This document shows, piece by piece, positions 10,563-19,603 of a stretch of DNA of 64,000 nucleotides. The position numbers and the translations under genes are program-made. The notes below the pieces were generated by a model. The model made no database searches. It was not told the DNA's origin and was given only the letters and a program-made list of their open reading frames with translations. How positions within the stretch are numbered: position 1 is the stretch's first letter; each line of letters opens with the position of its first letter. The DNA comes from Apoderus coryli (lineage: Eukaryota; Arthropoda; Insecta; Coleoptera; Attelabidae), in assembly GCA_911728435.2 (NCBI GenBank), contig OU452199.1:4970860-5034859 (forward strand). Reading direction: 5' to 3'.

Positions 10563-12911
10563 TTTTTTTTTTTTTTTTTGTTGATTTAGGCCAAGGCAGA
10601 GAAATCATCATGACACCTAGGGAGTTCCTTACCACTTCCCTAGGTAGTGTGGGACTCTAACCCAAACTAAAACTCTGCCTTATCTTTGTAGTATGGCTCG
10701 GGAACCCTCCCTTTTCCATGTCCTCGCTTGATTGTCCTCTGTTGCTGTTGTCTTCTGATGTTGATTGTCGTCTGATGCTGTTGTCTTCTGTTGGTGGTGC
10801 CTAGAACACTCTGAAACATACCTTTAGATTAGTATACCTGACCTGAAAGAAACAATATTAATTGGTGTCCTAATCCTGTGGATTCCTTCGTCAGAGTTGA
10901 CTCCTCGGTCTCCGGTACCGCCTGGCACCGTCTTCTACATTGTAGTTGACTGCTTCGCGAATCAGTGGGTTTGCATGGGTCTCTGCCATTGCAAATACCT
11001 TCTGGGCTCTCAACCTCATGACGTCCCTGAGGGCGTCGAGTTTGAGATCCCTTCGGATCTGTGCGTTTGACACAAACCAGGGTGCACCCACTGCCATCCT
11101 TCTTGCCTTGTTCTCCGTGGCCTCCAATCGTTTCAGGTACGATGGTGCCGCGTATCCCCATGCTGAACTGGCATAGGTCAAGGCAGGTCGCACGACTGCC
11201 TTAACCATTTGGAGCTTGACCTGCAAGGGCATCTTGCTCCTTCTGCAGATCAACGGGTAGAGCTTCGACATGATGCCTTTGGCATTCGCGATGCTCTTCT
11301 CGATGTGCGGTCTCCATGACAGGGATCTGTCCAAAGTTACCCCCAGGTACTTTGCAGTGTCCTGCCATTGTATGTCAGTACCCTCGATGTTGACGAAGTC
11401 GTCGGGGCGCACTTGTCTTCTTCTGATGAGGAGCGCGGTGCTCTTCTCGGCATTAATCTTGGTCTTCCACCTGGTGCACCATTCGGTGAAGTTGTCCGCT
11501 GCTCGCTGTAGGTATCTTGTCACCAATTCCGCACTGCGACTGCGGGCAATCAGGGCGGTGTCGTCTGCGTAGAGTGCCAAGGTGTTCTGGTCTGTCCTTG
11601 GGATGTCACTGGTAAAGATGGAGAAAAGATGGGGGGATAGTACAGACCCTAGCGGCACGCCGGCCTCCAGGGTCCGTGATTCCGAGACCTCCTTCCCTGT
11701 CCTGACGCGAATCTGCCTGTCCTGTAGGTAGGAGTCTGCTAGCTTGAGCATCGCTGGTGGGTATCCTAATGTGTGCATCTTATAGATGAGTCCTTTCTGC
11801 CAGACCCTGTCGAAGGCTCTGGTAACATCCAGAAATACGATTCCTGTCACCTGGCGCCAGGTTAGTCCTTGTGCTGCATGCTCAACGAGTCTTAGCAGGT
11901 GCAACTCCGTGTTGTGATTGGCTCTGAACCCAAACTGCTCGTCGGGGATTACTTCCAGTTCATCCGAGAACTCGCGAAGTCGCCAGAGGATAATTCGTTC
12001 TGCTACCTTGGACAGGGCGTTCAGTAAACTGATGGGCCTGTAGTTCTGAGGGAACTTCAGGTCCTTGCCCTGCTTAGGTAGCATCACTACTATAGCCTCT
12101 TTCCACTTCGCAGGAAAGTGTCCCAGTCGTAAGATGCCGTTGATGATGGTCGCAATTCCTGCAATGCCCTTCCTCGGCAACAGTTTTAGCGCCTTGTTGC
12201 TAATTCCGTCGGGGCCTGGTGCCTTCTTTATCTTCAGGTGGTGGATTATGCTCCGTATTTCTTCAGTGGTTGCTGGTCTTAGTGGCTCTCCTTCCATGTC
12301 TCGCCGCCTGACCTGTCTAACAAACCTGTGGGCCTCGTCCTCTAGCTCCTCGTCGTCGTCAGGATGTATATTCTCCCTACACTCCCTTTCAAGGCAGTCA
12401 GCAAATGCCTCAGCCTTTTCTTGGTCCGTGTAGACGATACTTCCTCTTTCCCCATGAATGGGGGGTATCTGAGGATTCGTGGCCCGCAGGGCTTTCATCA
12501 TTTTCCATGCGCTACCGTCCTTAGTGTTTAGCTCTTCTAGCTTCCTTTGCCATTGGTTCCCACGATGTTCCCGTAATCTCAGCTTCACTTCCGCGTTGAG
12601 TCTGTTGAGATTTGCTCTGTCTTCAGGGGCTAAGGTCATCCTGTATCTTCTCCGGGCTCGATTCTTCTCCTGAATCTTCGCTCTGGTTGCGGCAGGGATG
12701 TCTTTCGCGAATTGCAGAAAGTCTCTTTTCCTCCTTTTGGAGGAGGTACAGTCTCGTAGAGCTCCTTGAATGCTGCGTTGAAGTTGCAAAACCGCGCTGT
12801 CCAGCTCCTCTGGCATTGTAATCCTTGGAACGTTGCCATATGTTCTGCAGAACTGTTCCGGAAACCGCTTCCAGTTGGTCCTGTGTTCCATGTAGGTGTC
12901 TTCGTCCAGTG
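10563..12911 (-). mobile_element. 5'-truncated Jockey non-LTR retrotransposon
   Basis: On the minus strand the element ends in a poly-A tail (17 T's at 10,563-10,579) and is cut off at its 5' end inside ORF2, leaving 2,349 bp. It is bracketed by a perfect 12-bp duplication. Content is the ORF2 reverse transcriptase plus a roughly 310-bp 3' UTR. The endonuclease domain is lost through ordinary 5' truncation during target-primed reverse transcription. Two related 3' fragments lie at 44,400-45,179. Confidence 0.9.
10891..12891 (-). CDS. Jockey ORF2 reverse transcriptase, 5'-truncated (666 aa open)
   Basis: An unbroken 666-residue frame. Residues 222-230 KKAPGPDGI and 283-290 NYRPISLL are the RT fingers. 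FLDVTRAFD (353-361) is palm motif A with its Asp at 355, GVPLGS (411-416) is motif B, and YADDT (441-445) is the catalytic motif C. These are followed by the KINAEKS box, YLGVTLD and the thumb (KAVVRPALTYASSAWG). Motif B reads GVPLGS instead of the near-universal GVPQGS, so activity is doubtful even though the frame is open. There is no apurinic endonuclease because the element is 5' truncated; the first ATG at 12,891 is not a natural start. The downstream UTR contains a CTGTTG/TGTCTTCTG simple repeat near 10,735-10,800. Confidence 0.9.
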   Translation of the reverse strand: MEHRTNWKRFPEQFCRTYGNVPRITMPEELDSAVLQLQRSIQGALRDCTSSKRRKRDFLQFAKDIPAATRAKIQEKNRARRRYRMTLAPEDRANLNRLNAEVKLRLREHRGNQWQRKLEELNTKDGSAWKMMKALRATNPQIPPIHGERGSIVYTDQEKAEAFADCLERECRENIHPDDDEELEDEAHRFVRQVRRRDMEGEPLRPATTEEIRSIIHHLKIKKAPGPDGISNKALKLLPRKGIAGIATIINGILRLGHFPAKWKEAIVVMLPKQGKDLKFPQNYRPISLLNALSKVAERIILWRLREFSDELEVIPDEQFGFRANHNTELHLLRLVEHAAQGLTWRQVTGIVFLDVTRAFDRVWQKGLIYKMHTLGYPPAMLKLADSYLQDRQIRVRTGKEVSESRTLEAGVPLGSVLSPHLFSIFTSDIPRTDQNTLALYADDTALIARSRSAELVTRYLQRAADNFTEWCTRWKTKINAEKSTALLIRRRQVRPDDFVNIEGTDIQWQDTAKYLGVTLDRSLSWRPHIEKSIANAKGIMSKLYPLICRRSKMPLQVKLQMVKAVVRPALTYASSAWGYAAPSYLKRLEATENKARRMAVGAPWFVSNAQIRRDLKLDALRDVMRLRAQKVFAMAETHANPLIREAVNYNVEDGARRYRRPRSQL

Positions 12912-13072
12912 AGAAGGGTATCCATTATGCAAGGCATTTACAAAAAACAGATCATGTAACGGGTGGGCAAATTTGAGGTTAGGAAGTAAATTGGCTGTTA
13001 AATGATGAAATGTAAAGAATTGAGCTGTCATCCTTTGACATTTATTTAGTAAAAAGTTGGGAAATTTTAACC

Positions 13073-13800
13073 ATGGAACACTACACTCTTGAACAAAGAA
13101 TTTTAATTGTGAAAATTTACTATCAAAATGGTGAAAATTTTAATGTGTCACTTCGTAAAATTCGAGCAGCTTTTCCTCGTAAACAGGCTCCTTCTGAGAC
13201 CGCTGTGCGCAATTTAATCGGTAAATTCGAGGGTCACGGCACTGTTGCGGACAATAGACCAAAACAATACGCTCGTAGTGGCCGTAGTGATGCAAACATA
13301 CAACATTTTGCATAAAGATCTTCATCTTCAAGCTTATAAAGTTCAACTCGTTCAGGAATTAAAGCTCGCTAACCATTGTGAATTGGCTGTCTGAAAAATT
13401 AAACGAAAACAACGAATTGTCCAATAAAATCATCTTTAGTGATGAGGCCCATTTTCAATTATGTAAACAAACAAAATTGTCGCATACCGGGCTCACAAAA
13501 TACATAAATAGTCCTCGAAAAACCATTACATTTAAAGAAAGTGACCGTATGGTGCGGTTTCTAGTTGAAAATGAGCAAGGAAACGCCGTCACCGTGAATT
13601 CTCTGGGTTCTCAAACCATGATAACCGATTTTTTGTGGTCACAATTGGCTAATGTTGGCATCAGTGACCTTTGGTTTCAGCAAGACGGCGTCAGAAGCCA
13701 CACAGCCTTTCTTTCTATTTTGTTGTCAAATTCACCACCATTGTCTGACAAAAGCTCCTTTGTGCTATATTTTACTGCTTCAATTTTAGCCAAAACTAGT
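13073..13800 (+). pseudogene. DUF4817-type DDE transposase, truncated (copy 2)
   Basis: Begins with MEHYTLEQRILIVKIYYQ, closely related to the copy at 1,762, followed by SETAVRNLIGKFEGHGTV. A deletion/frameshift after SGRSDAN removes most of the second HTH. The frame resumes with ILHKDLHLQAYKVQL and NWLSEKLN, then IIFSDEAHF (first catalytic Asp) and WFQQDGVRSHTA (second Asp, about 13,672-13,707). It then departs from the family, so the third catalytic block is missing. The upstream region shares the GAGCTGTCA ... TTTGACATTT leader with copy 1. Confidence 0.8.
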
Positions 13801-14168
13801 GTTATCTGCCACTTCTGATTTGTTCTTAACAGTCGCACCTGGAAGTAGGGGGTCAGGCGATGACCCCAGTTACCTTTTTTTAACACTACTTACCTATTTT
13901 TACTTTCTTTTCAAATATCTTTTAGGACATTTATTTTACATATTTTTTCAATCCCTAGACACACAATTTGTTGGAATTTGTCAAGAGTTTGACCTTCGCC
14001 GGGCGTTTTTATAACGCATAGTACGACCGACGCGCCTAAGCCTGCCTAATAACAACGATATGGATGTGTCTAGCAACTTTTTACCAGTATCATCTCAGTT
14101 GTTGCAGAGTGCAGTGTTAGTCTAGTGTTGATTTTTTTATATTCTAAAAGATTCAGTTACATTTAGAT

Positions 14169-14978
14169 ATGAGTGGAAGATATTTGACTGATCGCGAACT
14201 GGAAGAAGCTCTTTATGAGGATGACGATGATTTGTGTAGGGATTACATAGACCCAGATTTGAAGAGCTCAGACGAAGAATCCTAAGTCGACCAAGGTGAA
14301 CAAGAACATCAGGATCGCTATTTTGAAGAAACAGAAAATGAGTCATCTTGTAAGTAACTAAATAGATGGTTTCAAAAAACTAACTAAAACTCTTTTAGCT
14401 CCAAATTCTCAGTTCGCGCAGCACGAATCTGAAGAAACCATGAATGAGGATTCAGCCGAAGAAAGTAGTGATATGGAGGGAAATAATGATGGTTGGTACA
14501 TTTATTCTCAAAGTGTTTTAGTAGTACTTTTGATTGTTGTTTAGACACTATAACAAGACGTCGTCCACGAGCTAAATGTATAATAAATCAAACCAATTCT
14601 GACATGATTTCTGTATCAGGTCTGACATGGAAACCTAAACCTATTACTCGACGAAGGCAAATAGCTGCCAATGTAATGAGAGAAGAACCAGGTCTAAAAC
14701 ACGGAATAAATCCTAAGAGGCCGATTGAAGCGTTCCGACTCTTTGTCGATGATGATATCATTGATTTTATTTTGCAATATACGCATGAGAAACTCGCCCT
14801 TGTAAAAGAAAGCACTCCGCGATCTTCTTTCATACAAAAATCAAGAACTTTTGAAAAAGATGAAATATTAGGATACATGGGATTTTTGATAACAGCAGGT
14901 GCTTACAAGCAAAATAAAGATCCACTTATCGACTTATTCAGTGAAGAGAATTTGCCAATTTACATTTTGCAGATTTGA
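14169..14978 (+). pseudogene. piggyBac-type transposase, N-terminal part with two small introns
   Basis: Start at 14,169 (MSGRYLTDRELEEALYEDDD), an acidic N-terminus as usual for the family. Two GT-AG introns are visible: 14,350-14,398 (GTAAGT to TTTTAG) and 14,492-14,544 (GTTGGT to TTTTAG-like TTGTTTAG). Joining these exons keeps one frame into TRRRPRAKCI and then LTWKPKPITRRRQ, PIEAFRLFVDDDIIDFI and GYMGFLITAGAYKQNKDP, the start of the DDE_Tnp_1_7 domain. A TAA at 14,283 interrupts exon 1. The protein stops at 14,976, so all catalytic Asp residues are missing. It is inactive. The intron calls rest on splice consensus and frame continuity. Confidence 0.75.
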
Positions 14979-15039
14979 ATCTGGCAGATTCAAACAAAAT
15001 ACCCACTAAAAGTGGTATACAGCAAAAAAAATGTCTACA

Positions 15040-15145
15040 GAATCAAGCGATGTTGAAAGGAGATGTACCTGAGGAAGGCGAATAAGCCGAAACGTTGTAC
15101 CATTGACATGAAATAAACATATTTCAAAAGGAAAAAAAATCGCTT
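15040..15145 (+). repeat. Short retroposon-like end with CCTGAGGAAGGC...GCCGAAACG module
   Basis: Inside the piggyBac-like element is CCTGAGGAAGGCGAATAAGC followed by CGAAACGTTG and an ATAAACAT/poly-A-like end. The same stem-forming module (CTGAxGA - GxCGAAAC) recurs near 29,240-29,290, 33,105-33,140, 57,315-57,360 and 63,150-63,190. It is typical of ends of Penelope-like or SINE retroposons; which of these is not resolved. Confidence 0.4.
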
Positions 15146-15537
15146 ATAAGAACCTTAAATCCCAAGAAAAGAATAAACAAATTGTAATATTTAGATTTTT
15201 CGCACTTTTATACGATTTGAATACTGTTTCGTTAAATTTAATAAAAAATAAATGTCTATTTAATTTAGATAAGTTTTAATTAAAATCATTTTTTTACGTT
15301 AAAAACTTATCCAAGTTTTAACAAAACGTGGGGTCAGTCGCTAGCCCTCGTTCCGATTTTAATAAAACTTGGGGTTAGCCGCTAACCCCCCTGTTCCACA
15401 TTCTCCGGGTACCCAGTCCTGGTCCTAGTGCGACTGTTAATAAAGTAAATAAAACGGTACCAGCTGAGATCATCTTTGAACAATACATAATAGCGATAGC
15501 CAGAAAATGACTCTTCAAAAGGAAAACACACATCAGT

Positions 15538-16197
15538 GTGTATATGCTCACCTGGTACTGTAGCTCTTTCTCTGGTGTAGAAATCTCTAAAGATAAAATA
15601 ACTGCAATAAATCCATGCAAGTGCGATTTACCTGATGTTCTACTAATTTGTACAATTTTAGAGACCTTGCCTGCTGAGTATTTCTCATTCAAGTCAAGCT
15701 GGATGTTAATGTCAAGTAAAGATAGAACTATAGACAACTTAACAAATCAGCTGTGTGCATATGAGAAAGCGGTACGTGGTAAAACTGAAACCAAGCGGGA
15801 TGTGTTACATATTTCAAGTAAAAGAACCCAGTTTACCTGTAACTATTGCAAATTAAGAGGGCATAAAGTACGCCATTGTCCCAAATGGAAAGCAGATGGT
15901 AAGCCGCCTAAGCATAAGAAACAAAAGGATAATAGAAATAAAACAAATTCCTTACTTGCTGTTACAAGTGACATTCTTTTCTGTGAAAGTGATGAAAATA
16001 GTTGGTATGTCGATAACGGAGCGACGAATCAGATCACCAACCAAAGTGAGTGGTTTGATAGCTATGTATCATTTGATGATCACCACCAAGTTATCACAGC
16101 AAATGGAAATTCAGTAGCAGCCCTGGGTCATGGTACAATAAGAGTGGAAACACGAGTCAATCTCCGTGTCAGACTTTTCATTTATAAAAGTTTTTAA
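15538..16197 (+). pseudogene. Ty1/copia-type Gag-protease fragment
   Basis: A 219-codon frame with the C-terminal part of a copia Gag (LPAEYFSFKSSW, LTNQLCAYEKAV), a CCHC zinc knuckle CNYCKLRGHKVRHC (about residues 101-114), and an aspartic protease start SWYVDNGATNQITN. Here the usual D-S/T-G-A is DNGA: the Asp is retained and the next residue is Asn instead of Ser/Thr. It is cut before integrase and RT. No LTRs are recognisable. It is truncated on the left by the piggyBac-like element's end. Confidence 0.8.
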
Positions 16198-16394
16198 GGT
16201 CTAATCTAAAACCTCAACAGAGATGAGCGAAGCTTTGTTGAAAATGTGGTTCAAAATTTTGTGAAAAGAGCGGACGTCTGCCGACGTGCTAATGAAGATA
16301 CACTCTGACATCTTTCTGAAAAAGAAAAGCTTGGAAAAGATCTCAAATAATAAATAACAACTTTTGAAAAAAAAAAAGGGTTAAGGAAAACTTG

Positions 16395-16511
16395 CCGCGA
16401 CTAAATAGAAGAAATACATGGTGTGACGAACAACAACCAGTTAAAATTAACGATGTGGTCGTTATAAATGACGAAAACTTACCAAGAAATTCTGGGAAAC
16501 GAAGAATGGAA
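16395..16511 (+). pseudogene. BEL/Pao pol C-terminal (DUF5641-like) fragment
   Basis: The frame LNRRNTWCDEQQPVKINDVV continues VINDENLPRNSGKRRME and resembles the DUF5641 segment at the C-terminus of BEL/Pao integrases (normally W ... NVKVGDLVLI ... ENLPPLxWxxGRV). About 39 codons survive before TAA. This is an old LTR-retrotransposon scrap. Confidence 0.55.
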
Positions 16512-16995
16512 TAATAAAGAGACCTGTCCATAAACACTCCAAAATTAAATGTTAATTGAAAATGTGTTCTTCTTGATGGAGTGTATTCTCTTCCTTTAAT
16601 TATTAAGGTCTAATATACTACGAGTATTTTTGTTAATACATTCTTTTTGACAACTTTATCTTTATTTTTAACTTTTGACCCGACTTCATCATCAATAATA
16701 ACACAATTCAAAATAAATATAACAATAAGTATTAAATATAAAAATATTTTTAACCATTCAATATCATTTTGCCTCGAAATGGTATTGAATTTATGATCCT
16801 CACTGCATATAATTAAATCTCGATTCAATAAAAAATTTATTAACAATAAAAAATATTACAATTTCTAAATAGAAACAATAAATCATAAAAGAATGTACTC
16901 ACAGTACAAAATTAAATGACAAAAAAAAATGACAAAAAAAAACTCAAATAAATGTCCAAACTGCCGTTATGGGAAAAAAAAGAAAATTTGAGAGG
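16512..16995. other. No recognisable gene (very AT-rich)
   Basis: Low-complexity AT-rich sequence with A-runs. The minus frame at 16,610-16,846 is compositionally biased and carries no domain I can name. Confidence 0.45.
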
Positions 16996-17166
16996 TAATT
17001 TTTTACTAAATATAGTAACCAATCAAATTACTTAATTTTAAGTCATGTGTCAAATTTCATCCAATCACCTCTGGATTACAGCGATAATACCCTACATGTG
17101 GTGTTTTCAGTTTGGTGTTTTTTTATTAGAAATTAATTAAACGTCAAACTGACAACTGGTTTAAAA

Positions 17167-18090
17167 ATGTCGAGAAGATTTGGTATTAATGATATTATAT
17201 CTAATAATATACCAAAAAATACAATCAAATCAAAAAAATATGTATGGAAAATATTTCTCGAGTTTTGTGCGACCAGAGAATACGAACTGAATGCTGAAAC
17301 GAGTTTGCATAATTTGGCTAATATATTGAAAGATTATGCGGTAAATATGAGAAAAGCTGAAGGAACTGATTATAAAGAAGCAACTGTAAAAACAATTTGG
17401 AATACTACGAGTAGGCTACTCCAGGAAAAATACTTCAATGACTTCAAAATTGTATTTGACCCGTTTACCAGTGTGATATTCAAAAATGCGCGACATGCAA
17501 GAAATGCAAAAGATTACAGCAGGATCCAAACAAACGAAAATGCAGTTCATCAAATTTGAGTTCAAGTGATTTGGCTAGAATCATTGGATTATGGGATGAA
17601 TGTACACCAGAAGGTTTACAAAATTTTTTTTACCATATTGTAGCTGTTGAGTTAGCTTGGCGAGGTGGTGAACCAGCTAATTGCCTTATAGATTATTTCA
17701 CGATTGAGAAAAATAATGATGGAACGCCAACCAACAGAATTGAATACAATCCAATATTCAGTAAAACATGCCAAGGAGGATTGAAAAGTTGTACAAATAG
17801 TAAGTGGCTTGTTCCAAATATTGCAAACGAAAGTGCATGCCCTGGTCGGTTATTCCATAAATTATTGTCCAAAAGGGGGAAAAATATTACTTCCAGTCGC
17901 CTATTCTTGAGACCAAATCGTTTCTGGAAATCTGAAGGTGACACATGGTTTGACAATATACCGGTAGGCAAGAACACAATTAATATGTGGCCCAAACAAT
18001 TCGTGAACTTCAGCAAACTCTTCTTCCAATTTAACATTTACCAATTGTACTTTTCACAACTTTAGTTTTCAATAAAAATGAATAATATTT
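17167..18090 (+). pseudogene. Crypton-like (DUF3504-type) tyrosine recombinase, copy 1
   Basis: Start at 17,167 (MSRRFGINDIISNNIPKN). Residues about 20-120 are the SAM-like N-terminal DNA-binding part (YVWKIFLEFCATREYEL, NILKDYAVNMRKAEGT). Compared with copy 2, seven bases are missing near 17,502, shifting the frame. It then continues as QDPNKRKCSSSNLSSSD to LARIIGLWDECTPEGLQN and AVELAWRGGEPANC, where the Arg matches box-I of tyrosine recombinases in DUF3504 proteins. IFSKTCQGG (Lys, strand 2-3 hairpin) and WFDNIPVGKNTI follow. After that a deletion joins to the tail, so the H-x-x-R and Tyr boxes are absent. In an alternative frame the tail gives LTFTNCTFHN, a Cys/Asn-rich end seen in Crypton-derived proteins. 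It is dead as an enzyme. The Crypton assignment is by recognition of the fold motifs. Confidence 0.7.
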
Positions 18091-18186
18091 GTTTGATTAA
18101 AACTAATACATTTTGTATTGAAAATTATTAAACGTCAGATTGACAATCAAATTTTTGATATCTACAAAATAAAAAATTATCTTATC

Positions 18187-18338
18187 GAATACTCCTCGGG
18201 CCTTGATAAATACTCAAAATTTTGTCATAGAGAATCCTTCAAGCGAGTTGCTCAAGGATAATAGCCCAAGGCCGCAGGCTTTCGGCATTCTCTATGACAA
18301 AATTATCTCGGTATTATCAAGACCCTAGGGGTATTACT
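18187..18338. repeat. Right terminal hairpin of the recombinase element (copy 1)
   Basis: AATACTCCTCGGGCCTTGAT ... TTTTGTCATAGAGAAT is followed by ATTCTCTATGACAAAATTAT ... AGACCCTAGGGGTATT. The second half is an imperfect reverse complement of the first, so the end folds on itself into a roughly 150-base hairpin, with smaller internal inverted motifs. Confidence 0.8.
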
Positions 18339-18340
18339 AC

Positions 18341-19263
18341 TGAGATGGTCGCAAAAATTCCTCTAAAGTTCACAGCAAATTAACAAAAAAAAAATAGGCA
18401 AAAAAGATCTGAAACCGCTTAGATCCAGTGGCGGGATACTTTTGAAAAATTGAAATCCTTATAAAAATATAAAATTTACCAAAGCACTTGTGGTGATGCG
18501 CGAAATGTTTATTGCCTTAAAAAGGGACCATTGTGGAAAACAATGCATTCGTTGGTATACTCATCAATTACACCAATCTCCTGTAAGGGTGAGGTATTTT
18601 GTACTATTTTAAATGTGTTGGAAACTTCGAGCAAACTGTGTGGAAATTAGTCCTCGACTATTATTATGTTGGTCAATATTTCAACATTCTCTTTATTGCA
18701 CTAATATTTCTCTGTTTATCCATACACTCAAATGTACCAAAAAAGGTAGCACAACCAAACGAAATTAAGGTCACCGCTAATATTTTACTTCCAAAGTTAA
18801 TTTACGTTTAGTCCGAACTAATGTTTTATGAGCCGTTGTACACTAATGAAAAATCAATAGTTTAAAATTGGAGGGTATTTAAACTCTGGCTGATACAGTA
18901 TTTAACATTTTTCGCAAAAAAAAAGAAAAACTAAGCTTATACGAAGTGTAGTTTTTTGCTTCAATGAATTATTGTAGGCATGTCTAAACCAAATGTTTTC
19001 AGCGGTGGGGTTACTTTGATGATGCGTCAAGTTTCAGCGGACCGCACTTCAAGTAAACTTTGATTGCTTAAAATTGACTAGTTTTGTGGTATGTGACTTC
19101 TTCCAATACACCTTAAATGGCAAAGACATCTCCAGCATGAAACCAACACAGTGAATTTTTGAATGACATTTGATGAATTTCCACAGGATGTACTCAAGAC
19201 CAAATGCGAGAAATTTGATTATTGCGTCAAAAATTTTCTACTTTCAGTAGTAATACCCCTTCT
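18341..19263. other. No recognisable gene
   Basis: AT-rich spacer between the two recombinase-element copies. A 70-codon frame at 18,599 has no motif. Near its end AGTAATACCCCT (19,249-19,260) repeats the terminal sequence of the recombinase element. Confidence 0.5.
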
Positions 19264-19600
19264 TCCTGCTCAGCCTTCTTTCGTCCACTCCTGAACATAG
19301 GCCTTTCCTAATTCCTTCCACTGATCTCTGTCCTTTGCCTTTTGATACCAATTTCCCCCTGCTATCTTTTTTAAATCATTCGTCCATCTTAGCGGAGGTC
19401 TACTTATACTTCTTTTCGATTCTCTTGGTCTCCATCTTGCTACTCTCAATGTCCATCTCTCGTCTTGTAGTCTTGCGACATGACCTGCTCATTGCCATTT
19501 CATCTCTGCAATTTTCTCAACAATGTCCTTAACCTTTGTTCTTCTACGGATTTCTTCGTTTCTTACTTTGTCTCTCAAAGTGATACCAAGCATTGACTTG
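19264..19600 (-). pseudogene. Non-LTR endonuclease-reverse transcriptase, last ~110 codons
   Basis: The minus strand reads SMLGITLRDKVRNEEIRRRT, then AGHVARLQDERWT, RPPLRWTNDLKKIAGGNW and WKELGKAYVQEWTKEG followed by a stop. This is the classic C-terminus of the insect LINE family usually annotated as endonuclease-reverse transcriptase, with the GHVAR and R-P-x-x-RW-x-DD/ND-x-K boxes. It is only a 3' fragment, lying precisely between two occurrences of the recombinase element's AGTAATACCCCT end sequence. Confidence 0.75.
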
Positions 19601-19603
19601 GTA

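Larger units (their letters stand above)
10551..12923. repeat. 12-bp target-site duplication of the Jockey insertion
   Basis: AGAAGGGTATCC occurs at 10,551-10,562 immediately before the T-run and again at 12,912-12,923 immediately after the 5' truncation point. The two copies are identical, which defines both ends of the insertion and suggests it is fairly recent. Confidence 0.88.
13830..15436 (+). mobile_element. piggyBac-like element, 1.6 kb, TTAA-flanked, internally deleted
   Basis: TTAA at 13,826-13,829 is followed by CAGTCGCACCTGG. The other end reads, as reverse complement, CAGTCGCACTAGG next to TTAA at 15,437-15,440. The target choice and short inverted termini are those of piggyBac. 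Subterminal palindromes flank the ends: GGGGTCAGGCGATGACCCC at 13,849, a degenerate copy at 15,330 and GGGGTTAGCCGCTAACCCC at 15,371; these are candidate transposase-binding sites. The inside encodes only the N-terminal part of a piggyBac transposase. Confidence 0.85.
16996..18340 (+). mobile_element. Crypton-like tyrosine-recombinase element, copy 1 (left end missing)
   Basis: Homologous to copy 2 at 19,604-21,143 from TAATTTTTTACTAAATATAG onward. It contains the leader, the recombinase gene and the right-hand hairpin end (18,187-18,338), but the left hairpin is absent. The right end reads GACCCTAGGGGTATTACT, identical to that of copy 2, which fixes the element boundary near 18,340. Confidence 0.75.
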
